Assembly (NCBI RefSeq): GCF_000015285.1
Contig: NC_008709.1
Location: forward strand, 124,001-188,000
Source: Psychromonas ingrahamii 37
GTDB taxonomy: Bacteria > Pseudomonadota > Gammaproteobacteria > Enterobacterales > Psychromonadaceae
Length of the DNA stretch: 64,000 nt
Reading direction: 5' to 3'
The notes under the pieces were generated by a model. It did no database searches. It was not told the DNA's origin and saw only the letters and a list, made by a program, of their open reading frames with translations. This document shows, piece after piece, positions 31,863-40,800 of the stretch (the first letter of the stretch is position 1; every line of letters starts with the position of its first letter). The translations under genes were made by a program, and so were the position numbers.

Positions 31863-33293
31863 ATGTCCACAGTAAAAGATACAACAGTTAAACCTAAACA
31901 CGATCATTATGATGCTATTGTTATTGGTAGCGGTCCGGGTGGAGAGGGTGCTGCAATGAAGCTTGCTAAGGGAGGCTTGCGCGTTGCTATTGTAGAAAAA
32001 TATAAAGATATCGGCGGGGGCTGTACCCATTGGGGAACCATTCCTTCCAAGGCGTTGCGTCACAGTGTCAGCCAACTTATTGAATTAAAGAAAAACCCAT
32101 TATTTCTTACCAATTACCCTCAGAATAAAACATTTACTTTTAGAGACGTTTTGACTCATACACAAAGTGTGATTGCCAAGCAGGTAACGATGCGCAGTGG
32201 TTTTTATAATCGTAACAATTGCAGTTTATATTTTGGTGGTGCTAACTTTGTTGATAAAAACACTGTTTTAATTACCAAAGATGATGGCACAACAGAAACT
32301 ATTACTGCCAAAGATATTATCATTGCCACGGGATCGCGCCCTTATCGCCCTGCAGACATTGACTTTACTGCGGCCAATATTTACGACAGTGATACCATTC
32401 TTGCCTTAGACCACCATCCGCAACACATTGTGATTTATGGGGCAGGTGTTGTGGGTTGTGAATATGCTTCGATATTCAACGGGTTAGGCGTCAAAACAGA
32501 CTTAATTAATACTCGGGATAGTTTACTGTCATTTTTAGATACAGAAATGTCCGATGCACTTTCCTATCATTTTAGAAATTCAGGCATGATCCTGCGCCAT
32601 GATGAAGAATATGAAAAAGTGGAAAGTACAGAGGAAGGGGTTGTGATCCACTTGAAGTCGGGTAAAAAGATGAAAGCTGACTGTCTGCTATATGCTAATG
32701 GACGCACGGGTAACACGGATAAATTAGCCTTAGAGAATATTGATCTAAAACCCGATCCCCGAGGACAGCTCACCGTCAACGAACATTATCAAACCGGGGT
32801 CGATAATATTTATGGACTTGGGGATATCATTGGTTATCCAAGCCTTGCCAGTGCCGCTTATGATCAGGGCCGGATTGCAGCCCACTTTATATTAACCCAA
32901 GAGGGTAAGAAAAAACTGATAAAAGATATTCCAACGGGTATTTATACTATTCCGGAAATTAGCTCCGTAGGTAAAACTGAACAGATGTTAACCCAGCAAA
33001 AAGTTCCCTATGAGGTGGGACGTGCACTGTTTAAAGATTTAGCACGTTCACAAATTTTAGGCTCAGAGGTAGGCAGTTTAAAAATACTCTTTCACCGCGA
33101 AACAAAAGAGATATTAGGAATTCATTGTTTTGGCGAGCGGGCAGCTGAAATTATTCATATTGGACAAGCTATCATGGAACAAAAAGGGGAAGGGAATACC
33201 ATTGAGTATTTTGTTAAGACGACCTTTAACTATCCAACCATGGCAGAAGCTTACCGTGTGGCAGCTTTGAATGGTCTAAATAGATTGTTTTAG
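31863..33293 (+). CDS. sthA: Soluble pyridine nucleotide transhydrogenase
   Basis: FAD enzyme that interconverts NADPH and NAD+ with NADP+ and NADH. The 476-residue protein has the N-terminal FAD motif [18 protein letters not shown], the segment [17 protein letters not shown] in which only one of the two redox cysteines of the disulfide-reductase family remains (a hallmark of SthA), the NAD motif [17 protein letters not shown] and the C-terminal dimerisation domain. Monocistronic, with a hairpin terminator downstream. Confidence 0.96.
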   Translation: MSTVKDTTVKPKHDHYDAIVIGSGPGGEGAAMKLAKGGLRVAIVEKYKDIGGGCTHWGTIPSKALRHSVSQLIELKKNPLFLTNYPQNKTFTFRDVLTHTQSVIAKQVTMRSGFYNRNNCSLYFGGANFVDKNTVLITKDDGTTETITAKDIIIATGSRPYRPADIDFTAANIYDSDTILALDHHPQHIVIYGAGVVGCEYASIFNGLGVKTDLINTRDSLLSFLDTEMSDALSYHFRNSGMILRHDEEYEKVESTEEGVVIHLKSGKKMKADCLLYANGRTGNTDKLALENIDLKPDPRGQLTVNEHYQTGVDNIYGLGDIIGYPSLASAAYDQGRIAAHFILTQEGKKKLIKDIPTGIYTIPEISSVGKTEQMLTQQKVPYEVGRALFKDLARSQILGSEVGSLKILFHRETKEILGIHCFGERAAEIIHIGQAIMEQKGEGNTIEYFVKTTFNYPTMAEAYRVAALNGLNRLF

Positions 33294-33345
33294 TGCTTCT
33301 TTCTGTCAATAACTTATTGTTATAGAAGCGCTTATAAATTATTTT

Positions 33346-33380
33346 AAAACCCATAAAGAATAATTATTTATGGGTTTTAA
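33346..33380. terminator. Bidirectional terminator between sthA and nudE
   Basis: AAAACCCATAAA (33346-33357) pairs perfectly with TTTATGGGTTTT (33367-33378) around a 9-nt loop, between convergent genes. Confidence 0.85.
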
Positions 33381-33389
33381 TGCCCATCA

Positions 33390-33947
33390 TCAGGCTTCGT
33401 TAAGCGCTTTTAAGGTCAATAATAACGCAGATATTCCTCGCGCCTCCTGAAAATCATCCCTGGCTAATAATTCATCTACTTTATTTAATGGCCATTTTAT
33501 TACTTCTAACGGCTCTGGTTCGTCACCCTCGAGCTTTTCGGGGTAAAGATCAAATGCCATAAACAGGGTCATCTCACTGCTGAAATAACTGGGTGCCATG
33601 GTTACTGTTTTAAGTTTTTGTAACCTTTTAGCCCCAAAACCTATTTCCTCCTTTAATTCTCTATTCGCTGCTTGTTCAGCAGTTTCACCAGAATCGATAA
33701 GCCCTTTTGGAAAACCTATTTCATAGGAATGTGTGCCCGCAGCATATTCTCTTATAAGTAGAAGAGTTTGAGGATCGTAAAATGGAACAATCAGTACAGC
33801 GCCCTTATGGTAACCCTGCATACGTTCAAATTCTCGTTGCTGACCATTACTAAATTTCAGTTGCAGCGCTTCAATTTTAAAAAATCGACTACTCGCAACT
33901 AGACTGCGCTTGAGTATTTGAGGTAATGTTGGTGATGATTGACTCAT
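33390..33947 (-). CDS. nudE: ADP-compound hydrolase NudE (Nudix)
   Basis: Hydrolyses ADP-ribose, Ap3A and NADH. The 185-residue protein contains the Nudix box GLIDSGETAEQAANRELKEE followed by IGFG, with the REL-EE metal ligands intact, and the NudE-type N-terminus LPQILKRSLVASSRFFKIEA. In E. coli nudE is divergent from yrfG; here a yrfG remnant lies just upstream in the same divergent arrangement. Confidence 0.94.
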   Translation of the reverse strand: MSQSSPTLPQILKRSLVASSRFFKIEALQLKFSNGQQREFERMQGYHKGAVLIVPFYDPQTLLLIREYAAGTHSYEIGFPKGLIDSGETAEQAANRELKEEIGFGAKRLQKLKTVTMAPSYFSSEMTLFMAFDLYPEKLEGDEPEPLEVIKWPLNKVDELLARDDFQEARGISALLLTLKALNEA

Positions 33948-34025
33948 GTAAACTCTCTTTAGCCAATGAATAAGATGTTATCTTACAAGTAACTGCCAAT
34001 TAATTACAACCTATTGAGGTATTTT

Positions 34026-34091
34026 ATGCATCTTGCACTAGAGGTCGACACAGTCTTACTAGACATGGATGGAACATCCCTCGGAACATGA
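34026..34091 (+). pseudogene. yrfG: Truncated yrfG (HAD nucleotidase) remnant
   Basis: The frame reads MHLALEVDTVLLDMDGT, matching the start of E. coli YrfG through the HAD motif I (DMDGT), and then departs (SLGT) into a stop. Only about 17 native codons remain; the catalytic domain is gone. The position, divergent from nudE, is the ancestral one. The break at about 34075 marks the left edge of the accessory island. Confidence 0.8.
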
Positions 34092-34506
34092 CTCTTAATT
34101 TTGTATGTTGGAGGTGGGACGTGAAAATAAACAAGTAAAAACAAAATGATAGAGTGAAATATGAATTATTAAAACATTCATTTTTAGCCATACACTTTTT
34201 CTTCCCGTTATTTTTGATTATTACCGAAAAATAACATACGAAATCCTTTCTATTTACACGCATTATCTTTGAGCTACACACTAATATTTAGTTGTTGGCT
34301 ATTTCACTTTGGCTCATACCTATTTTATTTAAGGAGTATATCTGACATCGTTGTTCATAGGTTAGTTGTTTCTATGTTTGTAGTAGTCAAGTAAAATTAG
34401 CCACGGATTTGTAGGTTTCTAAATTGCTTTTGGGCGTTTGCGACTTAACTTTCTAGCTCGGTTTGGGGCACAAAGCGCCCTAGAGAAATTTACAGCTATA
34501 CACAAA
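34092..34506. other. Left flank of the island
   Basis: About 415 bp of AT-rich DNA with no supportable gene. It contains the left copy of an imperfect direct repeat (TTTGCGACTTA at about 34436 and later AAATTTACAGCT), the other copy of which lies beyond the last integron cassette. Confidence 0.4.
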
Positions 34507-34530
34507 AGAGGCTACCATTTGGTAGCCTCT
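34507..34530 (-). terminator. Perfect inverted repeat, possible terminator
   Basis: AGAGGCTACCA-TT-TGGTAGCCTCT is an 11-bp perfect stem followed on the minus strand by TTTTG. It is downstream of the integrase remnant and may be a second terminator or a mobile-element end. Confidence 0.6.
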
Positions 34531-34604
34531 AAAAATGCATCTAACGGGTATTATGGTAAATGCAGAGATACGGATAAGGCGCTTTCGCCCCCATTGCGCC
34601 TTAC

Positions 34605-34643
34605 AAATTAAAAAATAGTGACCAAATTTATTTGTCACTATTT
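34605..34643 (-). terminator. Terminator downstream of the integrase remnant
   Basis: AAATAGTGAC (34613) pairs with GTCACTATTT (34643) with additional inner pairing, followed on the minus strand by six T residues. It lies 39 bp after the stop of the integrase remnant. A third stem (AAGGCGC with GCGCCTT, about 34575-34602) lies next to it. Confidence 0.75.
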
Positions 34644-34681
34644 AGCTCACTTCCGGGAATTAGCGTGCATAGGAATTTTTA

Positions 34682-34816
34682 TTAGCAGAGGCACTTTGAT
34701 GATAGAGGCCTGAGGAAATTATGGATAATAGTGATTTCAGAATCAGACAGACCACCTGGTTTTAGCCGTGTTTTTAATTCGGTACGGATTGATTCAATAA
34801 AAGGGGAACTTGGCAT
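34682..34816 (-). pseudogene. Integron integrase (intI-like) N-terminal remnant
   Basis: A 44-codon frame begins MPSSPFIESIRTELKTR, which resembles the opening of chromosomal integron integrases (SPF-x-SIR-x-x-L-x-x-R). The rest (LKPGGLSDSE and onward) does not continue the integrase fold and ends in TAA, so the recombinase domains with the catalytic tyrosine are missing. AGAG stands before the ATG. A LexA box is just upstream and the gene points away from three attC-bearing cassettes, the classical intI position. The identification rests more on context than on the short similarity. Confidence 0.65.
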
Positions 34817-34837
34817 ATTTACTCTCCTTATATATGG

Positions 34838-34853
34838 CTGTTTTTATATACAG
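34838..34853 (-). promoter_or_regulatory. LexA-binding SOS box upstream of the integrase remnant
   Basis: CTGTTTTTATATACAG matches CTGT-N8-ACAG and lies 22 bp upstream of the intI-like start. SOS control of intI is established for class 1 and Vibrio integrons. Confidence 0.85.
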
Positions 34854-35110
34854 ATATAATTCATATAAAGGGTTTTGCCACTTTTATTGCACATGATATG
34901 AATACTTTATGCACAAGTTTCACATCATTAATACATTAACTTGTTGAAAAAAATCAGTTAATTTTTTTTAGTTTGCACTTATAGAGATCTCTATAAATGC
35001 AAATGCGTCATTTCTCGAACATTAAATGTCAATTTACAATCATGATCTGGGTCTATCTAACTGTTTTATAAGTCTGTTATTATATATTTAATATCAACAA
35101 ATGAAATTTT
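34854..35110. other. Probable attI and cassette promoter region
   Basis: About 260 bp between the SOS box and the first cassette gene. attI should lie here; GTTATTA at 35076-35082 is a weak candidate for the recombination core. It also holds a perfect 18-bp palindrome. A cassette promoter could not be fixed; several AT-rich hexamers are possible. Confidence 0.45.
34979..34996. promoter_or_regulatory. Perfect 18-bp palindrome
   Basis: TTATAGAGATCTCTATAA is its own reverse complement. It lies between intI and the first cassette, a place where an operator or an integrase-binding site could act. No known regulator matches. Confidence 0.5.
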
Positions 35111-35148
35111 AAATGTGTATTAGTGAGAATGCAGACTAATACACATTT
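35111..35148 (+). promoter_or_regulatory. 14-bp perfect inverted repeat before the first cassette gene
   Basis: AAATGTGTATTAGT and ACTAATACACATTT flank a 10-nt loop. In RNA this is a strong hairpin ending 8 nt before the AAGGA of the preferred start codon. It has no T run, so it is more likely an operator, a 5' stabilising hairpin or a translation control element than a terminator. Confidence 0.6.
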
Positions 35149-35170
35149 AGCACTCAAAAAGGAAACGTAC

Positions 35171-36433
35171 GTGATAGAAGAAGTGTTAGAAGAAATACAA
35201 AATCAGTATTTTGGATCTGGTAACTTTAATGGAATGCCTATCTATCGTTTAGCTGATAATTTTGATATTGAAAGTGATGGTTTTCGTTCTGCAATAAGAG
35301 CTGGAATTGAAAATGAAATAATTACCGCAACATTCCACGGAAATACCCATATCAGAGCGTTTTCAGGTTTTAAAAAAGAGCAACTCCTCGAATGGTTTGA
35401 TAGTGAAAAGTATCCGGCTCATATTTGCCTATATCCTCATCAGAACGTGCTGAAAGGCAGCAAACTTCTAGATAAATATAAAGATTCACCTTATGAATTA
35501 GAACTAGCTAAAGGTGCCGGACAACTTGATTATCGAACATTTGATTTGTCTGTTCTTGAATATTATCGGAATGATCCGCGTTATTCATATGAGACAGACT
35601 TCATTCATGGTTCTATATCGATTGAAAGTGAATACTTTGAGTCTGAGTTGGTTCCTGAAAGTGATCAAATTCTATTAAAAACATTTGGTTTTGCTTACGA
35701 CAAAGATTTTGGACGTTACGTTGCTGTTTTTATTAGATACTTATCTGACTTGAGTCCTGAACATCAAAAAGTGTGGGCTGCAAAAGAAATTAAAGGCGAT
35801 ATAAAGTTACATCCTGATTATTATGCTTCAAGCATCCAAGGCTCTTGGGGAACTAAAATATCGATATTTCAAGCTTTTGTTGAAGAGCTTGAATTGATAA
35901 ATAAAATGAGCAAATTAATTGGCAAGCCAGAACTATTCAGAAATTCGTATTGTGCTCAAAGACCAGTAGAGTTTGGATTTTTATTGAGGCCAACTGTATC
36001 TGAATTTAATGATTTTGTGTTATTAATCGATAAGATGATGTCTGACAATATTAATAAAAAATTCTTTGAAGATGATGTACCTACCGAGTCAGATGAAGAA
36101 AGAGATGATGGTAAAATAATTGTTAGAGCAAAGGGCACGATCCAAATTTTAGAATCTTGGGTAAACAAGTACTTCCACCCTCAAGATCCAGAGCCAATTG
36201 ATCAAATGATGATGACTTTCAAGAAAGTACGAAGATTACGGCAACAGCCTGCACATAAAGTGAATACAAATGTATTTGATCAGGGTATTTTTAAAAAGCA
36301 AAGAGAGCTTGTTATAGACGCTTATGATGCTGTAAGAACACTTCGTATGATTCTTGCGAATCACCCCAATGTTAAGAATAATCCGCCAGATATAAACGAA
36401 AGGTTATTTAAAGGCGAAATTTGGGATATATGA
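35171..36433 (+). CDS. Cassette 1 protein of unknown function with HEPN-like motif
   Basis: Not recognised as a named family. I start at GTG 35171 because AAGGA stands 7 nt before it; a GTG at 35123 in the same frame falls inside the inverted repeat and lacks a ribosome binding site. The 420-residue product is acidic, with no signal peptide or membrane helix. Near residues 357-362 it has LRQQPAHKV, an R-x4-H pattern inside a helix-rich segment that resembles the catalytic motif of HEPN ribonucleases; the following VIDAYDAVRTLRMILANHP would be the next helix. A winged-helix-like N-terminal part is possible (YRLADNFDIESDGFRSAIRA). It fills integron cassette 1 and ends 1 nt before attC1. Confidence 0.7.
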   Translation: MIEEVLEEIQNQYFGSGNFNGMPIYRLADNFDIESDGFRSAIRAGIENEIITATFHGNTHIRAFSGFKKEQLLEWFDSEKYPAHICLYPHQNVLKGSKLLDKYKDSPYELELAKGAGQLDYRTFDLSVLEYYRNDPRYSYETDFIHGSISIESEYFESELVPESDQILLKTFGFAYDKDFGRYVAVFIRYLSDLSPEHQKVWAAKEIKGDIKLHPDYYASSIQGSWGTKISIFQAFVEELELINKMSKLIGKPELFRNSYCAQRPVEFGFLLRPTVSEFNDFVLLIDKMMSDNINKKFFEDDVPTESDEERDDGKIIVRAKGTIQILESWVNKYFHPQDPEPIDQMMMTFKKVRRLRQQPAHKVNTNVFDQGIFKKQRELVIDAYDAVRTLRMILANHPNVKNNPPDINERLFKGEIWDI

Positions 36434-36539
36434 GTGCTAACAAGGCAATTAAATCGGACGTTTTGGTCTTGTCACTGTTTTTGCAAAAAGCCGCAAAAAC
36501 ACCGCCAATCCTAAACGCCGTTTATTGCTGGCGTTATGT
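36433..36539 (+). repeat. attC site 1
   Basis: Starts AGTGCTAACAAGGC and ends GCTGGCGTTATG. The outer arms pair (TAAC/GTTA; GC, then AATTAAATCGG with CCGTTTATT) with unpaired extrahelical bases, and an inner stem GTTTTTGC/GCAAAAAC closes the loop. This is the architecture of a vibrio-type attC. Recombination is predicted between 36533 and 36534. Confidence 0.85.
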
Positions 36540-36557
36540 TCTTCTGGAGTATATGTA

Positions 36558-37634
36558 ATGAACGATGGAGTAGGCCGCAACCATTTGGGGGAACTCACAA
36601 TAAATAATATTGTTCTGAAGTCATTTGATATTGTTCCAAATTCATTTACTGATATGCAACAAATGAATGAATCAAATAAAGTTAAAGTCCGATTATTTAA
36701 CATCCAGAGTAATATTATTCGTAATGATGAAAGAATTGAATTAGAAATGATCAATTCAGTCAAGAATGAGACATTTCTAGTTGTATTTGGTGGATGGATA
36801 CCTTGCGCATTTATCAAAAGCAACACGATACTATATGCGGATAGAAATGTTATAACTGAAATTACAACTAGATACAAAGGCGGAATAAAAAAAAGTGATA
36901 AAGCTCTCGATTATTTTGATAGCATTTTTTTACATAATAAGAGTGTAAGTATAGATATTTCAGCTTTTGTAATAGAGGCAAATGAACGTAAAATACCAAC
37001 GAATGAATTAATTAATCAGCAAGTGGCGAGTGTAAAAGAGTCACTTAAACGGGCACTGCCAAATCTTAAAATTGCTAATTATCCTGGTGGGAATAGTTAT
37101 TATCATGATTTGAAGGATTTATTAGAGCCAATCATGAAAAAACGAATGGCTTTTCTGCAAGAAGTTACACCTAAGCTGAATAGACAATTCACTGCAAAGT
37201 CGAGAAAAGAAGCTGTTAATGTTGTCTTTAAAGCTGCTAAGAAAGCCCAATTAAGTAAGAATGATCTAGTAATTGTTTTAGCATTACTAAGAGTTACAAT
37301 GATTGGTAAAAAAACAGCTGCACAATTAGTGTTAAAGGATGCTCAAAATTACACTGAAGATATGGCTTATAATGCAGTCTGTGATTTGTCCACAATCGAA
37401 GTATTGATTAATATGCACAATTCCCATGAAAAAGAAGATAAAAGTAATTACAACGTAGCTTTAATCACAAAAGATAAAGGCTTGTCCTTATTTTCAGCTT
37501 TGCTTTCTAATACAAAAATTAATGGTAGTGATGGCGATAATCTACAAGTAACGGCAAAGTTAACTTCCTCCATATTTGGTGATGATGAAGATTTGCTGAA
37601 TACTTATGAAAAGTGGCTAAAAGGAGAGTATTAA
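36558..37634 (+). CDS. Cassette 2 protein of unknown function with PIN-like acidic pattern
   Basis: Not recognised as a named family. The ATG at 36558 is preceded by CTGGAGTATATGTA, a usable ribosome binding site, 24 bp after the attC1 recombination point; an upstream ATG at 36525 lies inside attC1 and is rejected. The 358-residue protein has YADRNVITEI near residue 95 (Asp-x-Asn-Val-Ile, as at the start of PIN nucleases), an acidic helix with IEANE near 140, and VALITKDKGL near 306, like the last PIN strand. These suggest a PIN-like nuclease core with a long helical insertion; this is an inference. No membrane helix or signal peptide. Confidence 0.65.
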   Translation: MNDGVGRNHLGELTINNIVLKSFDIVPNSFTDMQQMNESNKVKVRLFNIQSNIIRNDERIELEMINSVKNETFLVVFGGWIPCAFIKSNTILYADRNVITEITTRYKGGIKKSDKALDYFDSIFLHNKSVSIDISAFVIEANERKIPTNELINQQVASVKESLKRALPNLKIANYPGGNSYYHDLKDLLEPIMKKRMAFLQEVTPKLNRQFTAKSRKEAVNVVFKAAKKAQLSKNDLVIVLALLRVTMIGKKTAAQLVLKDAQNYTEDMAYNAVCDLSTIEVLINMHNSHEKEDKSNYNVALITKDKGLSLFSALLSNTKINGSDGDNLQVTAKLTSSIFGDDEDLLNTYEKWLKGEY

Positions 37635-37656
37635 GGTTTCTAAATGAATCACACAA

Positions 37657-37756
37657 ACATAACAAAGCACTTAAACGTAACTAAAACAGTGGATTACGTT
37701 TCGCTTCGCTCCACGTTATAACCCACGATTTTAGTCTGCTTAGTGCGGCGTTATAG
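37657..37756 (+). repeat. attC site 2
   Basis: Starts ACATAACAAAGCACTTAAACG and ends CTTAGTGCGGCGTTATAG. The outer arms pair (ATAAC/GTTAT and GCACTTA/TTAGTGC) and an inner stem forms from AACGTGGAGC-type pairing around TTTCGCTTCGCT. Recombination is predicted between 37750 and 37751. Confidence 0.85.
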
Positions 37757-37842
37757 GGCTGTTTCTCGCAGATAAGTACACTTCACATACTTCATTCTTC
37801 AATGCAATGGATCTTGAATGTTTGAATATAAATGGATGTTAT

Positions 37843-40800
37843 ATGACTGAAAAATCAGATTCAAAATTTTCGCCAAAATCATTCCTTAAATCTAGAAGGC
37901 CAGAACGTTTTTCTGATTCGGTGATAAGGGAAGTCGGAAGGCTGGATCGCTCAGCTTTGGAGCATCAGCTATCTACTCTCAATAAAAGAAATATGGAATT
38001 GGCATTTGAGGATTTTTCAAAGCAGCTTTGTGAAAAAATAATATGTCCAAATTTGCTCGAACAAACAGGTCCAGTTGCGGGTGGGGATGGAAAAGTTGAT
38101 ACGCAAACCTTTCCTGTATCAGAGCAAGCAAAAGTTCTTTGGTATCTTGGTCTTAATGAAAAGTCCGATGAAGAGCGTTGGGCTTTTGCTGTTAGTACAC
38201 AAGAAAACTGGAAAGCAAAGTGTAGAAAAGATGTTAGAAAGATAAAGGCTACTGATCGTAATTACACAAAAGCCTTTTGTGTGACTAATATGTATGCAAA
38301 AGCAAATCAGCGCAGCGATCTAGAGGATTCCTTATCTGAAGAAACTGGCATTGATGTAAGAATATTAGATATATCCTGGATACTTGATCAAATTTTTAAA
38401 AATGGCTATGAAAAGTTAGCTATTGATACGCTATCCATTGATATAGATTGGCGAAGGGAAGTCGAGATTGGTGCTAGTGACTATTCAAAAAATCTTCGCT
38501 TACAAGAGCTTAAAAAGGATATCAGAGAAAAGGTTAATACCAGTAAAATTCTTCCTCATCAATTAGATTGGATACTTGAAGAAGCTGTTATTTCAAAAGA
38601 GCTTGAACATCCACCTATAGAAACACAAGGGCTTTTTGATAGAGCTGTCAGAGCGTCAAAACGACATGGAACGAAATACCACTTATTTGATGCACATTAT
38701 CAATACGCATGGGCGTCTTATTGGTGGTATGAAGATATGGCGTTGTATGAGGAGAACTTACTAGAATGTATTGAAATAGCAAAGGATTTAGAGCAATCAG
38801 GGAAATGGGGTGATGTCGTTTCTCTACTTGGGCTTTATTCAGGTTATTATCGAGGTAATAAAGAAAAGTTCCAAAATATAGTGGCACCGATTCAGGTTGA
38901 AATTCAAAAAATTCTCTTAAAGCAATCTTTAAGAGATGAGCGACCAAGCAATTCTCTTATGTCTCGTGCTTATATTGAATTAATAAACTTACATGCAATT
39001 GAAAATATAAATGAAGCATCGGATATATTCTCTTCGCTTCTTTTAGTTATAAAAGAGAGTGGCTACCTTGTGGGCTTTCCATTCAACGAACTTTATAGCT
39101 TAGTAACTGAACTTGATGGTGTTTTCGGTGATATAGCTAGTTATGAGGCTTTGTTAGACTACTTTACCGAACAAGCATCCAGTCGTGATGGAGAGGCTAA
39201 AGGTGCATTGCTTTGGTTAAAAAGAGGCACGCGACGTTTGGAGTCTGGTGAGCCATATCAGGCTATAACACTTATTGGGAAATCGCTTGCTGGGCTTTAC
39301 AAAAAGGAAACAAAGAAGGATCTTTATGCTGCTTTAAATGTTTTATCACAGGCTTATCAAGAAGTTGGCTTGCTTTGGGCTTCACGTGCCAATTTATTAT
39401 TGGCAGCTTCAATTGTCACAGATGATTATTGGAGAAGTGGAGATCTTATTGTAGCTCAGGTTTATATTTATACCCGCCTAGCCAAAATTGAACTTCAACT
39501 TGGCCGATTAAATTATGCACTTGCATGGTGGAGACTGGCGTGTGTAATTGACGCCAATGTTGAGGAATCAGTTATATCAGAAAGAGAATCGCAAGGTTTT
39601 GATGGGTTCCTTTCTCAATGTTTTTTGAATACTAACCACGAGAGATTAAACCTATTTAGTAAATTACCTGATTTGTTAGATGACTACCAATTGTTTGTTA
39701 GCCGATTAATGTTATTACACGCTTTAGGTTATGAGGAGGTTGTTGAAAATGAATATGAACTAAATATTGACCAAGAATATCTTGATTACCTTAAAATCGT
39801 TAGGGATGCAGATTTAGGGGCCCTAGTGCCAAATCTTATAGTTTGTGAAGGTAGGTATAGTCATTTAAAAGGTTCTGTTATGGGTTGTAAAATAGAAATT
39901 TCCTTCCCTTTTCGAAGCCCATTGGTAGAGCTTGCAGAAACACTTCTCTCCGTAATAGAAGGATTCTTTTCAACCTGCATTGTCGGTCAAGCAATGGTTT
40001 TTGAGTCAAAGCTTCATATTGAAATTACAGCTGATGATGACGATGAAATAGCTGTATCTCACGAAATTGATACTTCTGGTTCAATTTTAAAGATGGAAGT
40101 ACTCTGCTCTTCTTTTACGCCAGACATGCTAAATATTTTGGGGCAGAATGAAATACAAAAATGGCTTCACCATTTTGTGATTGAGGTATTTGCTCACATA
40201 ATGAGGCCAAAAAATCCTGAAGTAACATTGGAGTCAATGCTGGGTAATGATAAAGCACTGGAGCGTTCAGTTTCTTTTGGTGCCTGTTTTGTAGGTTTAC
40301 AGAATGTTATGGGTAATAGTGCGGTTAACGATATTAAGGAGCTTTTTTTAGATAAACAACTAAAAGATTATACTTTGAAACGCCCTGAGCCATGGGATAA
40401 AGACTTTCCAAAAGAAAGTGCTGTGAATAATTCATTTTCTGATTACAAACCTGGTAAAGGTGAGCCGCCAGAGGGATTAATTGATAATGAAAAGTTGTCA
40501 CATAAGGATATGAAAGTTCAGAGTTTGATTAAAGTTAGGCTGTGGGACAGAACAACTTGGTGTGGAACGGGTTTCGCTATTTATCCAAATAGCACGCCTG
40601 AGCTAATTCTCTTATTTAAAGACGAAAAAGCAGCTCAATTAATTTTTGATGATCTTGAAATTGAAGTTGGAAAGGAGGATAAATCTAATAGACTTAAAAT
40701 ATCAATTGTTCGGCACATTGATAAAATGTCACCAGCGCATTATAGAGTCTGCATCAGTGAGAATCATTCATTTGATGAAAGTAAAATAATTCAAATGGTT

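Noticed and set aside
31761-32075. 104-codon minus-strand frame overlapping sthA
   Set aside because: Antisense shadow of the sthA 5' end, which is a well-supported gene.
34024-34281. 85-codon minus-strand frame
   Set aside because: It overlaps the yrfG remnant antisense and has no ribosome binding site or recognisable content.
35123-35170. Upstream GTG start giving a 436-residue cassette 1 protein
   Set aside because: It falls inside the inverted repeat and has no ribosome binding site; GTG 35171 has AAGGA at good spacing.
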